Shown here: positions 21,901-32,997 of the stretch, piece by piece
Position numbering within the stretch: the first letter of the stretch is position 1
How the letters are laid out: every line of letters begins with the position of its first letter
Origin: Plantago major
Lineage: Eukaryota; Streptophyta; Magnoliopsida; Lamiales; Plantaginaceae
Length of the DNA: 64,000 nucleotides
Direction: 5' to 3'
Assembly: GCA_026545765.1 (NCBI GenBank)
Contig: CM048841.1
Coordinates: 95,313,352 to 95,377,351, forward strand
Translations under genes and position numbers: made by a program
The notes under the pieces: model-generated
The model's input: the letters and a program-made list of their open reading frames with translations, nothing else
What the model was told of the DNA's origin: nothing
Databases searched by the model: none

Positions 21901-24563
21901 CTGAAATATTGAGAATCACAGATCAACCAAATGACGAGCACGAGCTCTTGACTTGGAGACATACATCCATGCAATGTTCCCTATCGAACAAAGACACGCT
22001 AATTGACTCTATTGCATAAGGATTTCTCCAGAGAAGTGGCGACGCTTGATACAAGCCTTGAACAGCAGGATGGTCGACAAGATTACAAATGGCATTTAAG
22101 CCGCCCCGCCCAAACTCGCAATTTATACTTTCTGAACAAGAAGAGGTTAATGGGCAGAAGATCACTATTCCTGAAGTGATCAATCTTGTATCTGAAGATG
22201 ATGAGGAGGAAGAGATAAACGAAAATGACTTCGATGAACCTCCCACTGACCATCACCAAAAGGATGACACAGACAAAAAGGACGATGATGATGCCCCGCA
22301 CTGTGGACCGGAGGAATTTCACTAAGAAATGATGCCTCAGCTGCTGAAAAGCACACTGAGAAGACCTCACAGAAATCTCCGTCTCCATCTCCTCAGAAAT
22401 CTACTCATCCATCTTCTAACCAACACCCGATTACCTTGAACAAGTAGTTGAGCTCAAGAAACCAATCGTAAAATATTAAACACTCAAACCAGATCCGCTC
22501 AACTCGCATAACTGTTGAAGAAGAACAACAGCTCCATCTTCAACTAGAAGATCAAATAGCTAAATCCAGAGACAAGCTTGATCAACTACAAGATCAATAC
22601 TTACAAGAAATGATTTCTTACTCTGAGGTTAAAGAGCTATGGGATGTTGTGCATGATATCACCAAAGAACTCGACATCAAGAAGTATTCGAAGTCAAGCA
22701 TGATGCTAAGGTGCATCATCTTCAAAAGAAGTACCATCCTCCTCCCGTAAAGGAAAGAAACCAATCTACGAGATGGTTCTTTGGACTCGATACAATCGAT
22801 AAAAATGTCCAAGAGGATGAAGATCCTTTGGTGATTACTCGATGATGAAGAAGACAAGACTTTGGCAGAGCACCGCAATGAACATCTAGCGGTTTCTCAC
22901 TTGAAAAGGAAGTCGATTGCTCCTACAATTTTCAAAGAACCGCCAAATGTCCACTCCAATGAATACATGAGCAGTACCAAGTAATCGCTCATCCGAACAA
23001 GGAGATGTCTTCACGAACAAGGAAGTAATGCCTCCGTCCCTCTCGAATGAGAAAGTTCACCGAGCTCATCACTCGAGAGAACAACTAGCATAGTCATTTC
23101 TCGGAAAGATCTGGAATGATAAGGGACGATGACGCATCTTTAGTGAAAAAGCTTTCCAAGAGGCAAGTTACATCTTTGAAAAGCAGATGCCATCCTAGGC
23201 CCATCAAGAGCTCACGATAAGGACAATGGACTTATCAAGCAAAATCAGAGCTTAAAGCCGAACTTGAAGTTGGTCACCGCCTATAATTATTTACAAGGGC
23301 ACTTTAACTCTCTCTCGATTCCTTTGAGACCGAGTCACCCAACAATGACTAAGGGGAAAGAATGTACAAATCTGACCTCAAAGTCGGGGAATGGGAAGAA
23401 GGAGAAGAAAACAAGAAGAAATCTGAGTCAAAAGGCTCGAAGGAAGAAGAAACATGAAAACTTCCCAGCCACCACTCAGAATCAATGAACCCTCCTCATG
23501 CCAAGCTGCTTTGCAAATAGTAGCTGCTTCCCAGAAACCTACTGAAGGAACTAAAATGATAACAAGGGCCATGGCACAGAAACCTCCAAGGAGTACCAAG
23601 GCTCCAAGGAGAAGACAAGTTAAAGGGATTGATGAATCTTCTGAAGAAGAAGAAGAAGGTCAAATCAAGTCCCTGGGCAATGAAGAAGGCTGTAAAACTC
23701 ACACAAGATTTAATCTTGATGATGATGAAGAAACTGATGAAGATGAAGCTCCTCTTCACAAGAAAAGAAAAATTGAAAGCCTAACTGAGCCCATAGCTGC
23801 AAAGCCCCTAGCAGCTAAAACACCCTCTGGAAATACCAAGTCTATCCAGGGTGGTTCTTCAAGCAACAACCCCAAAGAGAATTCAAGACAGAGAAGGAAC
23901 AGACTGAGAGCTGAGCAAAGACAAAGTCAACTTCCACTCAGGCCAGAAGAAGCCAAAATAGAGTATGTGAAGTATGACAATGATTCCTCTGTCTACAGGT
24001 GCATCAATCAGAAAAATGGCTATTGGATTCTGGAACTTAAGCATCTATTGGTAAATTCAAGATTTCCAGAACCAATCCATAAACAACTTATGGCATGGAG
24101 AAAAGATAAGCCAACCTTGATCAACACCAATCACATTAAAGCCTGGTTGGATTTTGAAGTTGTCAAGAGAACTGAAGCCATGAGAAAGGACCTCTCTGAT
24201 GAATGTCCATATGGAAAGCCAGATGATGTGCACAGAATTCTGAATATCACAGGAATAGGCACAAGAGAAAGACTCGCTGTAGAACCCTATGAATCGTTCT
24301 ATCTAATTGAAGATCAATACAAGGGTGACATCAGATATCTGAGGATTATCTACGAATACTTTAAGCTTTCAGATATCAGAATAGAGCATGCCTGGAAGTG
24401 GGGAAAGTACCTATGGGTCAAACATTTTGTCAAGAAAAATCCTACCAAAACCTATAAAGAGGTCTGTGGATTTGCCAGAGACACTGAGATGCTCGTCAGA
24501 ACACTTCTCTATGATTATTCTGATGACATCAAAAGGTTTGGAGATAGGAAATTTGCAGACTGA
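18972..24563 (+). pseudogene. Third gene region (ORF3) of the Sirevirus-like element
   Basis: Begins MAPKSSTTLKSQSSTGTAEK. The first part (to 19475 and 19641-19892) resembles a domain found in proteins annotated as putative plant transposon proteins (GFLSARPSGISSLDVLEFYN; from memory). It has stops between. A linker at 19893-20620 has basic clusters (KKRKSEK, KKPRTSRKK) and acidic runs, suggesting nuclear location. Then come the intron-split repeat modules (20623-22018). The last open block (23454-24563, 369 residues) has another basic cluster (KKRKIE) and an unrecognised, well-structured C-terminal domain (YWILELKHLLVNSRFPEP ... WKWGKYLWVKHFVKKNP) ending at 24563. Sirevirus third ORFs are often called envelope-like, but I see no signal peptide or clear membrane segment here. 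Frame breaks near 19480, 19890, 20480, 22020 and 22330-23450 make this copy probably non-functional. Confidence 0.65.
20623..22018 (+). other. Array of five phase-0 mini-introns separating duplicated exons
   Basis: Intron-like segments with GT..AG borders lie at 20887-20967, 21076-21154, 21257-21339, 21490-21575 and 21693-21770 (81, 79, 83, 86 and 78 bp). All are T-rich before the AG. The internal exons (20968-21075, 21155-21256, 21340-21489, 21576-21692) are 108, 102, 150 and 117 bp, all multiples of three. Every junction falls between codons and four of five downstream exons begin with GCT. The encoded modules share an ending of the form V-S-E-P before each donor (KISEPVPQ, QVSEPPME, QVSEPEVLTQ). 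The exon frame stays open throughout, whereas four of the five introns contain stops or shift the frame. This points to tandem duplication of an exon-intron unit. Confidence 0.8.
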
Positions 24564-24937
24564 TCCATAGAAATACTATTGAAGACTTGAAGAGATTGAA
24601 GACTTGAAGACTAGTTTATTAGGATGTTTACTTGGAGCTTGGTTACTCCTGTTGTCCTAATTTACTATGTAGTTTTTGTATTTTTGCTGACTGAGCCAAA
24701 CTTGTTCTATGTATTGAAGTTATCTGTAATCTCTCTTTATAACTTATCTGAAGAACTTACTCTCAGATAGTATTCTATAAAAGATAACTTGTCAACAAAG
24801 ATCACACCTTGTGATTTGGTTGATGTTTACTTTCTGCACTTAATTAAATAAATTTGAAGATCTTAAGAAAAGATGAAGTGTTGGATTGTTCACTCATCCA
24901 GATTTGTAATAGGTAAGATAGTCATCGTTGACTGATC
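24564..24937 (+). other. 3' untranslated-like region between ORF3 and the 3' LTR
   Basis: No open frame of note. AT-rich, with short repeats of gaagacttgaagag near 24580-24610. It ends at the polypurine tract. Confidence 0.5.
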
Positions 24938-24952
24938 AAAAAGGGGGAAATT
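24938..24952 (+). promoter_or_regulatory. Polypurine tract
   Basis: aaaaagggggaaatt directly precedes the TG of the 3' LTR; it is the expected primer for plus-strand DNA synthesis. Confidence 0.85.
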
Positions 24953-26652
24953 TGTTGGGAAATTTGTTAGGAAATTTGTTAGATATTTTGTTAGAAATAT
25001 CTGTTTAGATTTTGATCAGCAACATGATGACTTATCTTAGTCTCAGAAAGGTGATTAGTACTCTTGGTTCACTTGAACATTGTAAAAGAGGAAACCCACT
25101 AAGTATGATAGTCTAGCTAATCTTGTATAGGATGTTAGGTCTCAAAATGTAATTTTTATTTTATGAAGAGAAGACCAAGAAGAAGACATCCAAGCAGAAC
25201 AAGCTCAACGACATTGAAGACTTGAAGAACCGCACAAGATTATCGAAAGCTTTTCAGATATCGTAGCGGATATCTTGAAGACACGAACAGTTTTAAACAA
25301 ACTGTGTCACAAGAGATATCTGAGAAATAAAAGACCTATCTGAAAACAAGGAAAGTGTCCACAGATATCTATTCTCAGATACCTTGAGCATTAACCACAT
25401 TTCTGAAAAAGAAATATATATATTGCAAACAAAGTTGTTTCAATAAAAGTGGTATCTAAAGATTGAAGATAAGGACGTGCAAAGAATCAGATAACACTAG
25501 TCTACGACATAAAGCATAGTTCCGTTGGCACTACAGACAAAAAGTATAGTACAATGCATTTAATGCACGGACAGAGATGTACGAATAAAAGCAACGGCTT
25601 CAAGAAGAAGACAAAACCTTTCTGATCTTATACACAGATATCAATAGTTCGAATTTGAGCCTAACGGATACTATTCAAACGGCACTCAAATTCATCTATA
25701 AATATCAACACTTAGACTGCTTGAAGAGACACACGACACACCTTGAAAACGCTAAACATCTTACTCTCTCAAAGCAACTTACTTATCCTCAAAGCTTTCT
25801 GTTGCGACCAAAGCTTTTGATCTTGAGTAACACTGAAGTTCTAAGTGTCCTGATCCTAAACAAGCACAGCTATCTGTGAAAGAGTTGAAACGAAAGATCA
25901 AGTATCTGAGATTCATTCTCTTGAACATTTATCTAAGACTTGGGTCAGTAAAAAGAACAAGATACCATACATTGAAAAGTGTATTAAGTATACTTGATTC
26001 ACAGAGCTATCTGAATAACTGAATAAGTTATTAAAGAAGCTCATCTGATAACTCAAACCAAAACCAACACCATAACTGGCGTGGAGTACAGGAAGTACTT
26101 AGTTTGAAAAATCAGGGAACAACTCCAAGGTTACCGGAGTATAGGAAGTAATTGATTTGGGAAACTAAGGAATAAATCCAAGGATATTGAGTATAGGAAG
26201 TGAAGCTAGGGAATAACTCAAAGGTTTCTGAGTACAGGAAGTACTTGGCTGTGAAAGCCGGGGAACAACTCAGGGGGAACATTTGGTTGGGAACCAATTG
26301 TTGAAGAATCTTAGAATAGGATTTTTGTAAGGAGAACTCAATTATCTATTCTAGTGAATTCTAGGTCTCTGGTAGACCGAAGTGGATTAGTTGGAGGATT
26401 ACGCCACCTCCAGATACCACTATACTTGCTGTGTTATTTACCTTTCTGTATTTATATTTCAGCAACACACACACACACACACACTTTAACTGTTTCTGCA
26501 CTTATCTTTATTAAGTCTTCCGCGCTCTGATTCTAAGTGTCAGATATCTATTCAGATATCTGAGAAATAGTTTTTATCGACAAAAGTTTTAAAAGACTGT
26601 TCACCCCCCCCCCCCCCTCTAGTCTTTTACTTTGCCGTTATCTGGACCAACA
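24953..26652 (+). repeat. 3' LTR of the Sirevirus-like element
   Basis: 1700 bp, closely matching the 5' LTR with the same TATA-like box (25695-25704), AGATATCT palindromes, (CA)n and poly-C run (near 26603-26617). Followed by the second agatg. Confidence 0.92.
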
Positions 26653-26748
26653 AGATGCAAGTTTTTCCATGATGGTAATGAGTATCTCGTCCGACAGATT
26701 GTCCATGGGGTTGGAACCGATCATACGGATTCTTGAAGAGATAGCCAT
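26653..26748 (-). pseudogene. F-box-like gene, start of first exon
   Basis: On the minus strand an ATG at 26748 (another is at 26763) begins MAISSRIRMIGSNP, followed by MDNLSDEILITIMEKLAS. This is an F-box core (the usual pattern is LPDELLxEILxRL), which binds SKP1 in SCF ubiquitin ligases. The exon is cut at the agatg target site by the Sirevirus-like element and resumes at 10503. The gene therefore spans about 19 kb, of which only a few hundred bases are exon. Confidence 0.55.
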
Positions 26749-26846
26749 TGAGTACAGTAGCATTCTGAAATGAATTTTACGTATTTCTGTTATGCTGAAA
26801 TTCGTGTAGGGTTATGTATATATATGGATTTAGTTCGTAACAAACT

Positions 26847-26848
<2 letters not shown>

Positions 26849-26907
<59 letters not shown>
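26849..26907. repeat. (AT)n microsatellite
   Basis: About 58 bp of uninterrupted TA dinucleotide upstream of the F-box start. Confidence 0.97.
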
Positions 26908-26910
<3 letters not shown>

Positions 26911-27052
26911 AAGATTTGATTAATTTAAATATGTAACTAATATTAAAGGGATGATAAAACTAAACGAATTGTTCCACAAAATAAGGCAATATATTTAGTT
27001 ACATGGGTAAATAGGTTAGTTAGTTTAACGTGTTTATATACATAGACATATA

Positions 27053-27686
27053 GGCCCTGTTTAGCAAAACTAGCTGAAAAGCTAGCTGGTAGCTGGAAAG
27101 CTAGCTGGTAGCTGAATATGTAGTTGAAAAGCTAGCTGAATAGGTAGCTAATTAACTAGCTGATTTTAAAGTAGGTGTTTAGCAAATTAGCTGATAAGCT
27201 AGTTGGTATTTTATAAAATGACATAAAATGTCATTACTCTTATTTTTCTAAATAATAGTACATCACATTTTTGTCTAATTATTTTCAACTAGCGCCGAAA
27301 ATAAACAACTCACAAAGGAACACAGAACGCTGGCAACAAGAATTCACAACTCGAGAAATTCATATTATCTAATTAAAGAAGAGAAGGAGCAGTAGCACAT
27401 TACCTGGAGCGCTGGCAAGGAGAGGCGATGGAACACAGAACCGCAGTAAAAGATAGAACACGAGAATAATACTAACGATTGATTTTAGTTTATTTAATTT
27501 AGGTTAGGGATATCTTCGGAATAAAAAGATAACAAGTGGCTTTTTTTTTTAAAAAAAAAGCTAACTTGGGTAGCTTCTTCAACCAGCTAGCTGATTTAAA
27601 AAGCTGCGCATTCACGTAACAAGCTTTTTACTAGTCAATAGTCAAAAAAAGCTAATGGAGCTGAAAAGCTAGTGGTAAACATGGCC
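27053..27686. mobile_element. hAT-type MITE
   Basis: Ends GGCCCTGTTTAGC and (inverted) GGCCATGTTTACC. The subterminal regions are dense with AGCTAGCTGAAAAGCTAGC motifs, and the middle (27290-27480) is unrelated non-coding DNA. The flanks catatag and catagtag are similar and may be a diverged target duplication. A short relative lies at 36641-36930. Confidence 0.7.
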
Positions 27687-27699
27687 ATAGTAGGAAACG

Positions 27700-29330
27700 C
27701 CAGGCAATCCTTTTGAGGAATGTGTTGAATGTTCATATTAGCATGCCTCGTAACTCATACAATAAGGTATTATTATGAGTCCACATAAATTGAAAGTTTA
27801 ATTAGTAAATAGGTTACTCCATTTAACATGAATATGAGTATATGAATTACAACATGAATTTTATTTCTATTGTGAGTATCCGGATTCTGTTTGAAATCGA
27901 TAATGGAGAAGATTTCTCCTTTTAAATAGGAACAGTAGATTTAGGATAGGAAGAATAACAAACTTGATTTTTTTTTTCTGGGGTATATAAATCCGATGTA
28001 GAGTTTTATGATGGTAGGATTTATCCATGAAAATAGGAGAAGTAAAAAATGAATTGTTTTTTGTTAAAATTTGCCACATAGGATTTTTGTCTATGTGGCA
28101 TACTTCTCCTTTGAGACAAACCACCACTTTTAAAATATATATGGATTATTAAATGGATCTAATGTCACACTCATGTTCAATATTTGAATTGGATTGAACT
28201 AGTAATGGACTAATGATACGGACATTAATCGATCGATGTCCAATCTTTTAACCCATCATAGTATTTGTGATTGTTCTGCATATCATGCGGGCCTTACACA
28301 CGTGTCACGTGTCATGTATATTTATGTGAAATTGCTAGACAAAAATCAATTTTATCCGTGAATTATTAAAAAGACCTAATAATACCAAACCAAACAAAAA
28401 AAAAAAAAAAAAAGCCAAATATACATCGTCTCGTGAAGAAATACATGCGTTAGCTATGTAACTACAGTATAGAAATACATTATTAGTCGTATAAATATAA
28501 TGAAGAACCAGAGTAAAACTATGTGACTTTTCTTGTTTTTGCATAAAACTTTTCAACTTAGTACCAACCTCTATTGTCCCCTATATTTCTACCTACTTTT
28601 TACTCATTTCTACTTATGACGAGAAGTCTAGTGTTCTTAAATATAACTTTAGTGTTAAACATCATCAATAATGTTTTATTAATGTACACTTTATTTTATT
28701 TTTTATGTATGTGTATGACGGCGTCGATGTTACTAGTAAAAATCTATAAAGTTTTTTTTATTATAATTATAATGTTTGTCGGACCATCTTATTCCATATA
28801 TAAAACCGTATCCAAGACTCTTGCTCATTTAGATATTACAAATGGTGCTAGCTAGAATTCAGATCAAACTTGTAGTTTGTCTACTTTTGAACACAAGTAT
28901 TCCCCATTAACATTGAACTTGAACGACAAGCAACTAAAGACCAGGGTTAGGGAGGAATCTGTTTGGCATGCAAAACGAATCGAAAAGTCAAACTTTGTTT
29001 AAATAATTAACGTATTTAGAACTATATTTAATGAGAAAAGGAAAAGGGGAACAAATTCTAGGGTTATGCAACCCATTGGAGATGCAAGACATTACTTTTG
29101 TTGCTTTTATTCATGTTTTGCCATTGACCTATATTGTGTATTGCAAGTGCTGGATACCTCAATGGCTCAATTATTTTTAATGATTAAAGCAACCATATTT
29201 TCGACTTGAAAGTCAAATTCTATTGCAAATGCTTCTTGTTATATAATGCCACTTAGCTCGTGAGTTGTTGAAGCTACTTCTAGATGCTTTAAACAATGCA
29301 GTTGCTTAATGACATAATTATAGATAGAAT
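27700..29330. other. Intergenic, no gene seen
   Basis: AT-rich DNA with a poly-A run near 28398-28413. Short open frames (for example 28574-28855, a Leu/Ile/Phe-rich string) have the composition of AT-rich non-coding sequence. Confidence 0.6.
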
Positions 29331-29336
29331 ACCATT

Positions 29337-30066
29337 TGATATGTAACTTTAAGTTTGCAGGCCGATTAGGACGACTTACAACGCCTCCCAGGATAAGTCG
29401 AAGTTCTGATCCGTCCCTAAAAGATAGTCCGTAGTCACTATATTGAAGTCCATCTCTAGGAGAATGCTTCACCAAGACAATAACCAAAAGATCTACACAG
29501 GTAGAGGTCCGACCCTCACTATCCTTATCTGTGTGTCCATCTAGTCACTAAGTCCGGGGTTCAAAGACGGGCGGACCACCTCAAAACTTATCTGTACTCT
29601 AGCGTGTCGTAAACGCATCTCCCATCTTCGACACCACGTGTCATCATCTCGCTAGGCCGACCAAACTACGATGTGTCAGAGGCCTGTCCCCAGAGATCAC
29701 CACTATAAATAGGAGGGCATTTACTCCTCATAATGGTAAGCAACCACTTCGCAATAATCTACTCTCTAAGTTTCGAGGTTCGAGCCCCAGCTTGATCCGC
29801 CTCCTAACTAGTTGAATCTAAGTCCGGGCTGTCTCAGGCAGACCGGCCCAAAAGGGTCTAACCCCTTCTTTTCTTAAAGCAGATAATCATATCAAGTAAT
29901 CTTCCAACGGACTTCACATTCAGATGGACCTATCTCCTGCCGGACCATAACTTCAGAAGGACGAAAACTATACAACTCCCTAACCTGGCAATCTTACTAA
30001 CTAAGGCTTAATCAGGCGGACTCTAATTGACACTTTGACCTGGACTATTGACTTGACCGATTTACC
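29337..30066 (+). repeat. 5' LTR of the LARD-like element
   Basis: Contains ctataaatagga at 29702-29713 followed by a short leader, a good TATA box. It matches 32238-32989 over most of its length with scattered differences and small indels. Confidence 0.75.
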
Positions 30067-32237
30067 CTCGGTCAGAGTCCGTCTAGGCGGAGGATTGTCA
30101 TCAAAGGAAAGAGGAGACGACTCGTATCCACCTCCATTGACATCAGTCTCCTCATTTCCAATCTCAGGAACGCCAGTAAAAGGTAGAGTTCCGGACGGAC
30201 CGCTTCATTATAACCGGACATAGGGAAAGAAGACATCGGCTCGGGCTAAAAAATGGGAATTCTACAATTATAACCTAAACTAGCAAAAGAATTTGGAGGA
30301 TAAGGATTTCGAGGATGAGAAGGAACGTCAATAAGGTTATAGCGGACCGGGGGGTTGGAAGGACCGGTCTCAACTGGATTGACGGATCGGGAAGAAGACC
30401 CTATAGATTGAATAGAGGAGTTAGGAAGGTTGACTAGGTTGTAACGAGCAGTGAATTTTCGGCGGGCACCAATGATTTCAAGCTCGGACGGAGATGGCGG
30501 TGCTATGTCAAGATTCGAGCCCTGGTCGGAGTCAGTAATGTTAATAATGTTGTTCGGCTGTTGAACTTCCTCACCCTCACTCTCATACAGATCACCTAAG
30601 TGTTGATCAGATCCTACCGACATGCCTAGTAGTCCGAGCTGGAGAATCTACAAAAGTAAAAGGAAGCAAAAGAAAAAGTTTAAGCCCCAAGCTCGGACAG
30701 GCAACAGGCAATAGCTACCAACGCTAGACCGCCACAAAAATCCTTGAAAAGAAAATACGAATGAAAAAGTAAAGTCCGAGGAAGGCAAACTTACTTGTCT
30801 ATAAGAAAGTCGACTGCTTGTACAATGGATAACAGTGGAAAGTCCGCATGCTGAAATCTTCTCTCTAGCTTTGTCTCGGACTCAAGTTTCTCTCTCTAAA
30901 ATTTCGGATTTGTGCAAAGTGTGAAAGTGACGGGGGTAAAGGCCTATATATAGGCATACTATGATGGTCCAACTAGGACCATGGGCCAGAAGTTCGAACC
31001 GTCGCATCGATTGGCATGCAACCGCAACCATTGTGAACCAGAACGACTTGGGCCGCTTTAAACCGTCATAATTCGCCAACCCGGCGGACCTACTCCCAAC
31101 CAAATTTCCATACAAGAGTCGACACCAGACGACGGACAACAGATCCGCCGAACATCAATTAAAGTCTCGACTTTGCTTTTTTTTTTCTATGAAAGCAACC
31201 TCAAAACTTGGGAGGAATGAATGATACGGATACACTTCAATACCATGCCGGACAGATTATTGGCTAGGAGAAATGAGGATCCGGCGAACTGCCCTTTAAC
31301 TCAAAAGGAAGTCCGAAAAGAAACTTCTTGAGAAAAAGAGCAGCCGGTCGAATTCTCATCACAACAAAGCCGTCAACCTAGATCCGACGGAACCTCCACA
31401 AAGCCAATGAAGGACGGACCATTGGACCACGGACTTAAAGGAATGCAGAGCAGGCGAACTGCCCTTCATATCAAGGGCGAGATGGAAGGCCCTCCCGTCT
31501 GCTCCACATCACTACAAGCCATTCGTCACGACGGACTTGATAAGTGACCATGAACAACCTAGACCCCGTTTCTCTTGAAAAACCGACAGCTAAATCACCT
31601 AATTGAAACCCCAGTGTTCTGCAAGATCAAAACCTGGAAAGGGACAGCCACATGATCGAGCTCTCCCCACTAGCTTACGATCTTGAGGACACCGAGGCCT
31701 CAATAATAGCGATTGAATAAATCTTATGAGAGAAAGGTCACTTCCCTTTGACGTGCTTGCGTATCTTCCAAGATAGCAAAGCTGGAATGGGCCAGCCTGA
31801 TGAATTTAGCTCACCCCACGAGTTAATATCTTAGAAGGACACAAACACCTCAAAGTGGCCCTTGAATTACAAATGAGACGGCCAACGCTAACTGATGACG
31901 GTCTGCCCGACCCCTACCACTAATGACCATATGTCTGGCCCGATAAAGGCAGGCCGACCCAACGACTCCATAAAAAAAATGCAAAAGTGAGCTGAAAAAC
32001 AACCACGAGCTGAGGGAGTATATATAGCTCACTAGGGCCAATCCTAGGCTACTATGTGGGCACTATGATGCCGACATTATTGGGCTTGGGCTTGGGCCAA
32101 AGTTGGACTCCCTTACTGGATCGATGAACCAGGCCCAAAATACTTTTGGACGGGCCATAAGAGAACTCGAGACGGACAACAACCAATAATTTCACAACTA
32201 TCTTCTACTAAGATACTTGGAAACTGAGGGGGACTTA

Positions 32238-32989
32238 TGATATATACCTTTAAGTCTGCCCTCCGAACTGACCGGATTTTGACGACTTACAACGCATCCC
32301 AGGATAAGTCGAAGTTCTGGTCCGTCCCTAAAAGACAGTTCGTGGTCACTATCTTGAAGTCCGTCTGTAGGAGAATGCTTCACCAAGACAATAACCAAAA
32401 GATCTACACAGGATGTGAAGAGGTCCGACCCTCACTATCCTTATCTGTGTGTCCATCTAGTCACTAAGTCCGGGGTTCAAAGACGGGCGGACCACCTCAA
32501 AACTTATCTGCTACTCTAGCGTGTTGTAAACATGCCTCCCATCTTCGACACCACGTGTCATCATCTCGCTAGGCCGATCAAACTACGATGTGTCAGAGGT
32601 CTGTCCCCAGAGCTCACCACTATAAATAGGAGGGCATTTACTCCTCATAATGGTAAGCAATCACTTCGCAATAATCTACTCTCTAAGTTTCAAGGTCCGA
32701 GCCCAAACTTGATCCGCCTCATAACTAGTTGAATCTAAGTCTGGGCTGTCTCAGGTAGACCGGCCCAAAAGGGTCTAACCCATTCTCTTCTTATTTCAGA
32801 TAATCATATCAAGTAATCTTCCAACGGACTTCACATTCAGACGGACCTATCTTTTGCCGGACCATAACTTCAGAAGGACGAAAACTATACAACTCCCTAA
32901 CCTGGCAATCTTACTAACTAAGGCTTAATCAGGCGGACTCTAATTAACACTTTGACCTGAACTATTGACTTAACCGATTTTAGCCTACA
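32238..32989 (+). repeat. 3' LTR of the LARD-like element
   Basis: Direct repeat partner of 29337-30066, with tataaatagg at 32621-32630. The outer end is uncertain by a few bases. Confidence 0.75.
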
Positions 32990-32997
32990 TTACCATT

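Larger units (their letters stand above)
10504..26652 (+). mobile_element. Sirevirus-like Copia LTR retrotransposon, 16.1 kb
   Basis: Two long terminal repeats (10504-12218 and 24953-26652) start TGTTGGG and end CCAACA. They are flanked by a perfect 5 bp duplication agatg (10499-10503, 26653-26657). A primer-binding site follows the 5' LTR and a polypurine tract precedes the 3' LTR. Domain order is gag, protease, integrase, RT, RNase H, which is Copia. A C-rich run followed by tagtcttttac near the LTR ends, long LTRs and a large region after pol fit the Sirevirus lineage. The LTRs differ only at scattered positions, which points to a fairly recent insertion, yet gag and pol carry several frame breaks. 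It lies antisense to the F-box gene it splits. Confidence 0.93.
29337..32989 (+). mobile_element. Non-autonomous LTR retrotransposon (LARD-like)
   Basis: Two similar direct repeats of about 730-750 bp (29337-30066 and 32238-32989) begin tgatatgtaac and tgatatatacc. Each contains the same TATA-like box and leader. A purine-rich tract (ctgagggggactta, 32224-32237) sits just before the second repeat as expected for plus-strand priming. The 2.2 kb interior has no gag or pol. Its only long frame (30246-30623, minus strand, Ser/Pro/Asn-rich) is not recognisable. The 3' LTR may end cctaca at 32989. taccatt occurs on both flanks (29330-29336, 32991-32997), but its spacing to the LTR ends does not match a 5 bp duplication exactly. 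Confidence 0.75.

Noticed and set aside
28574-28855. Hydrophobic plus-strand frame resembling a membrane protein
   Set aside because: Leu/Ile/Phe richness follows from AT-rich DNA; no start context or homology is visible.
30246-30623. Minus-strand frame as a gag gene
   Set aside because: Ser/Pro/Asn-rich without any gag motif, and opposite to the orientation given by LTR and polypurine tract.
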